A stretch of DNA of 64,000 bases, taken from assembly GCA_018287875.1 (NCBI GenBank), contig JAGVVL010000013.1, positions 4,216,001 to 4,280,000 on the forward strand, given 5' to 3'. Shown piece by piece: positions 55,994 to 64,000 of the stretch (within the stretch, counting starts at the first letter, position 1; every line of letters begins with the position of its first letter). The translations under genes and the position numbers were made by a program. This DNA is from Nigrospora sphaerica. Lineage: Eukaryota > Ascomycota > Sordariomycetes > Amphisphaeriales > Apiosporaceae. The notes beneath the pieces were generated by a model. The model was given only the letters and a program-made list of their open reading frames with translations. It ran no database searches and was not told where the DNA came from.

Positions 55994-56494
55994 ATGCATA
56001 TGAGATTTATCCTTCCAACCCTCACGGCAGTTTCCATTGCCATCGGGGCTCCTGCAGGTTAGTAAAAGCCTCGGATGTCGTAGTCCTAATCAGGAACAAT
56101 AAGAAGCTAACCGATCACAGAAATCAAGCGGGACGAGTATGGGACGACCATGAAATGCGATATTGCCTATGCAGACTTCGCTAAGGTTTCTGGTAAACGA
56201 GACGAGTACGGCATCACGATGAAGTGCGACTCCGCATACGCCGACTTCAAGCAGAAGCGGGACGAGTACGGCATCACGATGAAGTGCGACTCCGCGTACG
56301 CCGACTTCACACAGAAGCGGGACGAATACGGCATCACAATGAAGTGCGACTCCGCATACGCCGACTTCAAGCAGAAGCGGGACGAGTACGGCATCACGAT
56401 GAAATGCGACTCCGCGTACGCCGACTTCACACAGAAGCGGGACGAATACGGCATCACTATGAAATGCGATTCCGCTTATGCTGATTTCAACTGA
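55994..56494 (+). CDS. Secreted Kex2-processed RiPP precursor 2 (UstA/dikaritin-like)
   Basis: Two exons, 55994-56057 and 56121-56494, with a 63-bp intron (GTTAGT donor, GCTAACC branch point, CACAG acceptor), 145 residues. Exon 1 is a signal peptide (MHMRFILPTLTAVSIAIGAP). Then EIKR and six core-containing units, the first DEYGTTMKCDIAYADFAKVSGKR, the rest DEYGITMKCDSAYADF followed by KQKR or TQKR alternately; the last ends in Asn. Every unit starts right after Lys-Arg, so Kex2 cleavage would free six nearly equal 16-20-mers, each with two Tyr and one Cys. This is the hallmark layout of ustiloxin-, asperipin- and phomopsin-type precursors. Neighbouring UstYa-like and GST genes support a RiPP pathway. 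The core does not match any product I know. Confidence 0.93.
56213..56494. repeat. 60-bp tandem repeats in precursor 2 with a 120-bp higher-order period
   Basis: Units 2-5 alternate in both protein (KQKR, TQKR, KQKR, TQKR) and silent bases (TCCGCATAC, TCCGCGTAC, TCCGCATAC, TCCGCGTAC), so a 120-bp dimer was duplicated. Units 1 and 6 at the edges are the most diverged. Confidence 0.9.
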
Positions 56495-56819
56495 CTTCCT
56501 TGACGGCGAGCCAAATAGTTATGGTTTTGGGTAGTGGCATTTGGCGGGGAGGTGATAGGGGAGGGGATGGATGTTGGGTGTCTCAACTCATTTTCTATTA
56601 TGACTACACCGCTCGTTAAATTTGAAACTATATTCTATCCTTTAATCTTGATAACTGTACGGTATTATTATTATTATTGTTCTTACACCTAGCGACCTAT
56701 CTAGGCCATGAGGACCCCCCGCGCATCTTAGCCTAGGAAAACCGTTCTGGGCTGACGTCCGGCCGGGTGAAAAACCTAGGTTCCGCTGCGTCGCACCGCT
56801 TCTATCTGCTCTTTGACCT

Positions 56820-59800
56820 GCCATACCGAGATCGGGCTCAGCGCGCCCGCTTCTTAGCTGATGAGTTGATTCGCCAGCTGGAACATGTCCAGCCTACGCG
56901 AGCGGAGTAGCCATCTCGCGATAATTCCTGCTTTTCCTGGGGTGTCGAGCATCCTGTCCGTGTCTATCGGTCCTCCTAGAGCTTGGACGAGATGCTCTCG
57001 TCTTTCTCTTTCCCGTGGGCAGAAAACGAGGATATGCCGGACGGTCTCCCTGCCCTGACCACAGACGCACTAGGGGCTGTCGAAGCCCGGGACCCTACGC
57101 TTAAAAAGGAAGTCTCGCAGCCCAATCTTGCCAGTCCTCGCTTGGACGAGGATGGAGCTCTCGGCTTTATGGAGTCCCTTATGGAGCTTGAGGACGTGTT
57201 TGTCTGGCGGCATCTTAGTTGCTATCAGGGTTCGTGCTGTTCGATTTTGCTGCGCTTGTTGCTATCTTTGAAGCCAGTCTCTCTCCTCAGCCTTATATAC
57301 TGAGTCTCCAGCTAGCCATTTGTCTAGCCACCTCTTACGATCGGGAGCGTCGGGGCCTTTCGGTCTGCGCCAGCGAGTCGGTCTTGTTAGGATCCATCTA
57401 GCTGCGCTTTCGCATCTCGCTTGGATGAGTGATGCGATACGCGGCTGTTAGAGCCTCTCTTCCAATGCCGCCACCCTTCTGTTGAGCCACGTGTCTAAGG
57501 GGGACACGTAAGCTTCCGTTTCTAGTACTGCGGTAGCCGTGGCTTTGAAAGCTCCTGTGACCTTTCGGAGGCACTCTGTCTGGACGTCGTTAAGTGCCTT
57601 GGCTCTATTTTTCGAGATCTGGCGGTGCCACTCTGAAGCTCCATAGCCTATTGCAGACCGTACGACGGCTGTATAGACTTGGCGGGCTCGCTAGAGAGAC
57701 GCGCCCTATGTCGAGCCGGCTATCCGATCTAGAGCATAGACCTGCGTTGCCATCTTCTTCGATATCGACTGGATGTGGACGTCCCAGCGGAGACGTCTAT
57801 CCACCTGGATGCCAAGGACGCGGCAGGAGTCTTCTGGTTCGATTTCGTGGCCTTCTAAGGCTATCTTCGTGTCCGGACCTTTCCGTCTTCGAGAGAAGTG
57901 GACTAGGTGATATTTCTGGACTGCAAAGGTCATGCCGTGGCTGACTGCCCATTCCTTACAGATCCTGTGAGCGGCTTCCAGCCGCTCGCAGGTCTGCTCG
58001 GGGTTTAAACCGAAGCCCACGAGGTTCGTGTCGTCTACGAAGGCTATAGTAGCTTTCCCTGGTACGGCGCGGAGAGCCTTATAAAGGCCGGCTGTATAGA
58101 GGCAGAAGAGGATAGGCGACAGAGGTGAGCCCTGCGGGACGCCTGCCGGGACTAGGATCTCGTCCGATTCTTAGCCGTCGAAGAATAGCGTCGTGGACCG
58201 GTTAAATAGGAAGCTTCGGATCCAGCTGATAGTCTATATAGGGACCCTTAGTGCTCGCAGGTTAGCGAGAAGCCTTCCATAGTCGACCGAGTCGAAAGCG
58301 CCCGAAATATTTAGCGATAGAAGGGTTGCTGCGCCTCTATATTTCCAGGCTGTGCGGACTAGGTCCGTTAGCAACCGCAAGGCCGTTTCTATGGAGCGGC
58401 CTTTCCAGTTGCCCATCTGTTCGTCCGGGAGCAGTCCGTTCTCTTTGGTAAAGCTAGCTAGCCGTTGCGTTAGTAGGCTCTCGATCGCTTTCCCTATGGT
58501 GTTAAGCAGCGCAATAGGTCTCCATCTGCCGGCTTGGTGATACTCGTTTGGCTGCTTTCCTGGCTTCCGGAGGATAACGGTGACTGCTTTCCGGAACGCT
58601 CTTGGATAGTATCCTATATGCCAGCACGCTTCCGCTAGGGAGGCCAAGGCCTGGAAGAGGGGCTTTCTTAGGCGTTTAAGGAATCCGTTCGGAAGCTGGT
58701 CTGGTCCAGGTGCCTTCCACTGGCCTGCCTTAGTAAGGACGTCTTGGACTTGTTCTGCTGTCACCTTGCTGTCCATATCGAGAGGCGCTGCGAGCCGGTT
58801 CGTTGTTCGGAAGCCGGTGTACGTAGCCTTAGGGAGGGGATAGAACCTCTCTCGGAAGGCCTCTGTTTTCTCCTTATGGGTCGTTGCCTCGCCACGCGGT
58901 GTGTAGAGTGTAGGGACTGCCGGGGGTAACGGCGGTGCTGCTCCTTCCGTTCTTGCCTATCTCGCGATATTCCAGACGCCAGCTGGCTGGCTAGACGCCT
59001 CGTGGAGCATATGTCTCCAGGACGCCGTCTTGGCTTCTCGGATTGCTTTCTTCTTTGAGAGAGTTGACTGCCGGAGGGCTCGCCAAGCTACGTCCGTCCT
59101 ATCGGAAAGCCATATCCGCTGGGCTCTTCGCTCCTTCTCTATAGCTTCTTCTGTCTCGCGGTTCCACCAGGCTTTGCCTCTCCCTTTAAAGTAGCGGAGG
59201 GGGGCAACTAGGTCGGCTATCCGAGTTAATTCCTTAGTCAACGTTTCAGTGTAGCTATCGATTTCTTCTGGTGTCTCGAGTCGCCCTGGCTGTGGTAGGT
59301 ATGCCGCTTCTGCCTTCGCCTGGTCATAGTCAGCTGTTTTCCAGCTGCGTTGTGGCCTGTCTTGGCGGTCTGTATGGGGTCCAGCCACGCGTATCACCTG
59401 CGGGAGGTGATCGGATCCAGCATATGGGGCGTACCCGTCGTAGGCAGTTCGGAGATCGTCCGTGGCCCACGCTAGGTCGATCGTGGAGTCCATGCACCCT
59501 CTTCGAGTCCATGTCGGTGTTCCAGGGGGTGTGATCAGCTGGAGTCTCCAGGATTCTGCTAGCTGGAGCAGCTTATCAGCTGCCCTATAGGGTCGGACGT
59601 TGTATCCTCCCCAGACGGGGTGGTGGACGTTGAAGTCTCCCACGAGGACTGTTCGTCTTAGCTGGGGTTCGGCATGGAGGGCTTCGATAGCGGGCAGGTC
59701 CGATCTGCTAGTGGACCCAGGGGGAGGCGAGTATATGCAGACGACTGTTATGGGACCGTCTGGTAGTTGGATTGTGATGTGACACCTATCTGGCTGCGCC

Positions 59801-60042
59801 TTGTATGTCCACTGCGCTGGGGTGTACTTCTTATTAATATAGATGCATGCCCTACCTCCCTCGGTTGCGTAGAGTAGGTAGTATAGAGAGGATCTCGGGC
59901 AGTAGGTGGTCGGTATATTTGGGTTTCGCTAGGGCTCTTAGATAGCCAGGACGTCGTACTCTTCGGAGATGGCATCAACTGCCGGGATCTGTGCTTTCTT
60001 GCTTTTCTGCGTGTTCCAGTGTAGGATCCTTAGCGCTGTCAT
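56820..60042 (-). pseudogene. LINE ORF2 (endonuclease, reverse transcriptase), several stops
   Basis: ATG at 60042-60040 sits in ATGA with the ORF1 stop. Order: endonuclease (MTALRILHWNTQKSKK; VGDFNVHHPVWGG; STIDLAWAT; GSDHLPQ), then RT (KAPGPDQLPNGFLKRL; WRPIALLNTIGKAIE; GAFDSVDYGRL; GVPQGSPLSPILF; catalytic FVDDTNLVG), then a C-terminal CVCGQGRETVRHILVFCP zinc motif near 57040. Stops occur for example in the endonuclease N-terminus (near 59940), after VWNIAR (58957), in the RT (about 58233) and after IAGST (57706). The catalytic motifs survive. Confidence 0.9.
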
Positions 60043-61397
60043 AGTCGAGCGTGGATGCTGTTTAGTGTTGACTCCGGTGTTTCGATGTCCATGTCGTCTA
60101 TCTCTTCGTGGGTTCTACTGCGGGCTCTGCCAGTGCTTCTAGTACGGCAGCTGGTCGCTCGACGCTTCCGCGGCTGAACTGTCTGCCAGTCTTCGGCTGT
60201 TGTCTTAGGGGGTTCTTGCAAGGGCAGTGCGAATCCCTTCGGTCTTGTGATATAAGCAGCCTTGGCAATCTGGACCTGCTCTTGGCGGACTGGGCACTCC
60301 TTAGACCACGCAGTGTGTGGTCCTCGGCATGCTGGACAGCAGTACCGGCTCTTATTCTCGGCTTCTGGGCATTCTTTATCATCATGCTTTGTTGAAGAGC
60401 AGAGCCCGCACCTGCGTGCGTGGCGGCAGACACGGGCGATATGTCCATAACGGTAACAGTGGTAGCATTGCTTAAGCTGTGCTCCTTCGGCGAAGGGCTC
60501 GCATGGATAGTAGCTATACTGCCAAATAAGGCCGTCTCGACATAGCTGTTCCGCTTGTTAAACCGTGGGTACTGCAATATATAGGGCCGTGACCTTCCCA
60601 GACGAGGTCTTAGTGTTGCGAGGTAGCTTGGCCTCTAGTACGTCGATAGGGCCGCCGGGCTGGTTCCGGAGTTGGACTCCTAGCTGCCCTTGGTTCGTCT
60701 CTATGGCCTCTTTGTTAATGCCATGGGCCACCACCAGGATCTTTCTCTTCTGGATGGAGGCACTCTCTCCGAAGGCCTCGGCGGTCCAGTTTAGGTCGGC
60801 TTCTAAGGCTTGTTTCTCCGCTGCTGTCTTGCATGTGATGGCGTAGTCTCCGCTAGGGAGCTTACGTGCTGCTACTGCTGCCTCTCTCCCTGCGGCGGTG
60901 TTAATCTTGCGAACGATCTCTGCGTAGGTGCGTCCTTCTGTCTCTGTAGCCTTAACGGTGATCTCTCGTTCCTGACGGGGAGGGAGCGCCTTAGCTATCT
61001 GAGGGGCTCTAAGTGAGGGAGCGGCGGTTATGGCGGTGGCAGCGGCAGCGTATGTCTTAGGAGCCTTAATGTGCTTGTGGATGGCCTGAAGCGTGTTCTC
61101 GATGGCATCGATGCGTCTCTCGATGCTAGTCTGGTTGTCTGGTTCCTTAGCTGCCGCCTCGAGGACCGGGATGGCGGCTTGTACGGCTGCGACTAAGGTG
61201 GCAACGTCGGAATCACCAGCTAAGAAGCGTCTAAGGCTGTTTACGGTGCTGCGAATGGCTTCTGGACTGCGTCCAGGTGTCGTGTTGCTGCTTGGCGATG
61301 GCGTACGCGAGTCTGGAGGCGAGGGCTCGGGTGGTGGGGCGGGACGTTGGGGGTTCCCGCCACCCGCGCTTTGCCTCGAGGGTGGTGGATCGACCAT
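60039..61397 (-). pseudogene. LINE ORF1 (Gag-like, zinc knuckles), one in-frame stop
   Basis: Starts at the ATG at 61397 with a Pro/Ser-rich N-terminus, then a helical region (ATLVAAVQAAIPVLEAAAKE), and RNA-binding segment to 60558, where TAA follows PTV. Beyond it the same frame resumes with AEQLCRDGLIWQYSYYPCEPF and three knuckles: CYHCYRYGHIARVC, CGLCSSTKHDDKEC and CPACRGPHTAWSKEC. It ends with a TGA at 60041-60039 that overlaps the ORF2 start. The stop GTTTAACAA could come from CAA by a CpA change. ORF1 proteins bind element RNA. Confidence 0.9.
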
Positions 61398-61531
61398 TTC
61401 TAGGGTAAATGGGGCCCTAGGAACAGTTTCCGGGCTATCCGGTGGGTTTCAGAGTCGTGGTTGTGAAGTTATCGCCGTGTGGGGTCGGTTTCGAGAAGTT
61501 TTTTTTTTTCTCACGTAACTGTACGGTATTA

Positions 61532-62088
61532 GATCTAGTGAGACATTGTAACGCATTTTCACTACTTATAGCTCGAAACAATGATGCCATTTCCATATAA
61601 TACCTGGGTCAACTCCCTCTTTATGGCCGATTCATTTTGCCAATCCTTGTCCGCTTAAGCACTGCCCAGAACGAGGCGGCCCACTGCCAAGGTGGGCGGC
61701 GATGAAAAAAAGATTTTTACCCTGACCCTGGGCCGACCAGCGACTAGACGCGAGGCCGGACTGATTGCAGTCGCAACCCTTATACTATATTGAGGAATCC
61801 AGACTCAGCCACCGTCACGACTATCGCGAAGGACGACTCGCGAAAGCACTGTGGTCGACTGCCGTCATGAAAGCATTCTTAACGAAGTGGCAGACACAAA
61901 GGTAATGAAATTCGATTCATATGGACTGGCGTGAAGCGCCTGATCGTTTAATACCAGCACAAGGTATACCTTGGTTCTCAAATCCGCTGAAATGCACATA
62001 AATAATCCATATCGAGACTTGAGTAGAGGCCGTCTCTCCCTTTCAATGTGATACCGCTTGGAGCCTGAGCGTCTGTCCTCCATCGGGC
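61532..62088. other. Flank of the LINE, no gene seen
   Basis: Before the LINE inserted, this was continuous with the precursor 2 downstream region. Short frames only. Confidence 0.4.
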
Positions 62089-62886
62089 TTGATGCAGGGC
62101 ATTGCAGTGCTAAACTTCTGTACGATACAGTGTGATCGATCTGAAAACTTTTTGCAACAGACTGTACAGCCATCCGGACACTCGGTACAAAAAAAAGAAT
62201 CTTTTGATCGAATTATTGAATCAATATCGTTCATGGAAGAGGGGGTTGTGAAGAAGCGACGGCGGACGTCAGGCGCGACCATGGCGGGTCGAACCGAAGA
62301 AAAGATTACAGTGGAGCCGACCAACGCTACCGCAACGTCACCCAAACGATCAGGCCGCATCCGAAAGCCCAGCGCGAAGGCACGATACGCGCCACGACTA
62401 GGCAACGACACGAGCGGAACGTCCGGAATCGAAAGCGATGGAGAGATTGAAGATGATAAGGCCCTTCTTTCGACCCTGCTGGAGTTGTTAGCCAGCTCCC
62501 GCGACGAGATTAGGAGCCTGAAGGACTTGATCAGCGCCCAGTAAAACACGATCCGAGACCGACTCGCGTCCGAGCACCAGCTTGCAAGGGCATACCTCTC
62601 CGACCGACGGATCCTTAAGGCGATCAAGATATTCGAGCACGTGGTAACGGTGCGGAAAGAGACGCTCGACGAAAGGGATCATGACCGACTCGTGTCCGAG
62701 CACCAGCTTGCAAAGGCATACCTCTCCGATAGACGGATCCCGGAGGCGATCAAGTTGCTAGAGCATGTGGTGGCCATTGAGATGGATTTACTAAATGAGG
62801 ATGATCCTGACCGCATAGTGTCAAAAGATTTGCTAGAGGAGGCATATGAGATGATGAGCGACGGTTCACTAGGGTCTGATTCATGA
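62089..62886 (+). pseudogene. TPR-repeat protein gene interrupted by one in-frame TAA
   Basis: The frame from the ATG at 62089 runs 151 codons (a basic, nuclear-localisation-like KKRRR and KRSGRIRKPSAKAR, an acidic stretch, then the helix LLSTLLELLASSRDEIRSLKDLI) to TAA at 62542-62544. The very same frame continues without another stop to 62886 and encodes two tetratricopeptide-type units: LASEHQLARAYLSDRRILKAIKIFEHVV and LVSEHQLAKAYLSDRRIPEAIKLLEHVV, then a third partial unit. The repeats resemble the C-terminal TPRs of fungal NLR-type proteins and kinesin-light-chain-like repeats. CAA to TAA would explain the stop. It could be a truncated relic of a longer NLR gene, or two short products. 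Confidence 0.6.
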
Positions 62887-64000
62887 TGTTGTACGTAGCT
62901 TAAAGTGAAGGGATGTAATGCGAAAGTACGTTGTATGTAATAACATTCTGAGTCAGTCGACTAAGTATGGACCATTAATAGAAAGTTTACTACCAACTAT
63001 GAAGGGCTGCCAACCTCTGTACAATACATTAAGGGCCAAAAAATAGAATGCTTACCTGTCAGGTCTATGTACCCTACAGCCAAGGTACTCGGGGTACATG
63101 GTAAGCGCCAAGAACGCCGATAGTGGCCAGTGCACAAGAAAATAAGAGAGTGAACCAGAGGACACTGATTTCGCGGATGGCTGTACATGTACTGTACCTG
63201 TGTTGCAGTGAAGGACACCGTTCTCTGCGATGCGAAGACTTCTAACTCATCCTCTTTCATCGCCGTTTTTCCTGACTGTCGGTTATACATAACATAGCAC
63301 CCTCACATACATATTTCAGGCGATAAATAGAATAAAAGGAATAAATCTGGAAAGTCATGGTGGATGACGAATTCACTGATCACCAGTATCCCAAGTTCGA
63401 GGGAGAGGTGTGGAAGCGCCATTACATCTGGTGAGGTGGAGACGGTGCTTCGGGGTGTTCATATGGCTTGTTATTTCCAACCAGTACTTTACTGACCGCT
63501 CGGATACTGAGCATATTGTGCATTGCGGTGTGAGACGTGATAGGAGTTGGCAGTTACGAAGGTATTCATGCCTTGTTGGTTTATCCTTTGTGGGGTTACC
63601 ATGATCCCCGCTTCACCTACTGGCCCTGTATTAGAAGAAGCCATAACCTCATGAAAATACCGTCGGTGAAATGAAGGGGCGGGGTTGTGTCGAACAACGT
63701 GTATCGAAACACAAAGGCGCGGGATAGAATAACGAGTATTCAATGCCTCCTCACCCCATGTTGGCTATATAGCATTAATATGACGCGAATACCCATATAG
63801 GTGCATGTAGCGGTAGCCCTTTGCATGCACAAAACCATACGAGGACCTCTTATTGTCTATGCTGCATACTTCTATCCATAGCATCCATGCAAAAGCTCCC
63901 GAGGCTCCTTGTGCGGCCGATAAACCCCATTTCTCTGACTTTCGCCGCATCTTGGAATTCTTCAATGCCTGTGGCCTTCTTCTTGGTGGTGTTCGTCAAG
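62887..64000. other. Right end of the window without a supported gene
   Basis: Short frames only. At the extreme right a minus-strand frame is open from the window edge to 63765 and includes AFAWMLWIEVCSIDNKRSS, faintly like the W-I-D-x-C-C-I-D-K motif of HET domains; the rest does not follow the family and I do not call it. Its start, if any, is outside the window. Confidence 0.3.

Larger units (their letters stand above)
56652..61531 (-). mobile_element. Tad-like non-LTR retrotransposon (LINE), full length, inactive
   Basis: The element (about 56668-61515, minus strand) is bounded by a 16-bp target duplication TAACTGTACGGTATTA at 56652-56667 and 61516-61531. Its 3' end is a short ATA/AAT tail next to the left duplicate. 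It has an ORF1 with three CCHC knuckles and an ORF2 with endonuclease, RT and a C-terminal Cys-His domain. Gene order, ATGA overlap of ORF1 and ORF2 and protein features fit the fungal Tad clade. Several stops make it inactive. It inserted 157 bp after the stop of precursor 2. Confidence 0.93.

Noticed and set aside
56167..56457. Antisense repeat frame (MPYSSRFCVKSAYAESHFIV units)
   Set aside because: Opposite-strand shadow of precursor 2; no signal peptide or intron support on that strand.
63765..64000. HET-domain-like fragment at the right edge
   Set aside because: Only a faint W-I-x-x-C-x-I-D resemblance; the surrounding residues do not follow the family and the gene would be truncated.
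1..64000. CRISPR arrays, bacterial operons or ribosome binding sites
   Set aside because: The window is fungal (spliced genes, retroelements). The regular short repeats present are coding repeats in peptide precursors or LTR pieces, not spacer arrays.

Overview
The window comes from a filamentous ascomycete (Pezizomycotina). The evidence is short introns of 53-65 bp with GTRNGT donors, CTAAC-type branch points and YAG acceptors; several retroelement families whose coding frames are broken by CpA-to-TpA (RIP-like) nonsense changes; a Tad-like LINE; and UstYa/DUF3328 genes beside Kex2-type repeat precursors. The genus cannot be named from sequence alone.

Layout. 1-15.2 kb is a retrotransposon graveyard: a Ty3/gypsy gag-pol running off the left edge, a second, heavily decayed gypsy copy (about 4.7-11.1 kb) into which two solo LTRs of a copia family have jumped, and degenerate AT-rich DNA ending in a polypurine tract and a short LTR. 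15.2-20.1 kb is an island of normal base composition carrying one intact gene, a secreted 945-residue subtilase. 20.1-35.5 kb is again repeats: a copia element (3' LTR at 21874-22460, pol at 28432-29996) split by a 5919-bp chromodomain gypsy with 1-mismatch LTRs and a perfect TTAAG target duplication, followed by about 5 kb of very AT-rich DNA with inverted copies of a small LTR-like family. 35.5-43.7 kb is gene-poor and holds three unrecognised genes, two of them with internal duplications.

43.7-56.5 kb is the most interesting part: a probable RiPP (dikaritin-like) gene cluster. It has a GNAT acetyltransferase, a secreted precursor with six copies of a 17-residue unit ([17 protein letters not shown]), two UstYa-like (DUF3328) membrane oxidase genes (HHLHC and HQLHC motifs), a glutathione S-transferase and a second secreted precursor with six DEYGITMKCDSAYADF-type units separated by Lys-Arg Kex2 sites. 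One UstYa gene and the GST lie between about 600-bp inverted repeats; the right arm reaches to within about 150 bp of the second precursor. By analogy with ustiloxin, asperipin and phomopsin pathways, the precursors would enter the secretory route, be cut into short Tyr-bearing peptides, and be oxidatively cyclised by the UstYa-like proteins; GST and GNAT may tailor or detoxify.

56.65-61.53 kb is a complete but dead Tad-like LINE with a 16-bp target duplication, inserted just 157 bp after the second precursor. 61.5-64 kb holds a TPR-repeat gene broken by one in-frame stop and otherwise nothing recognisable.
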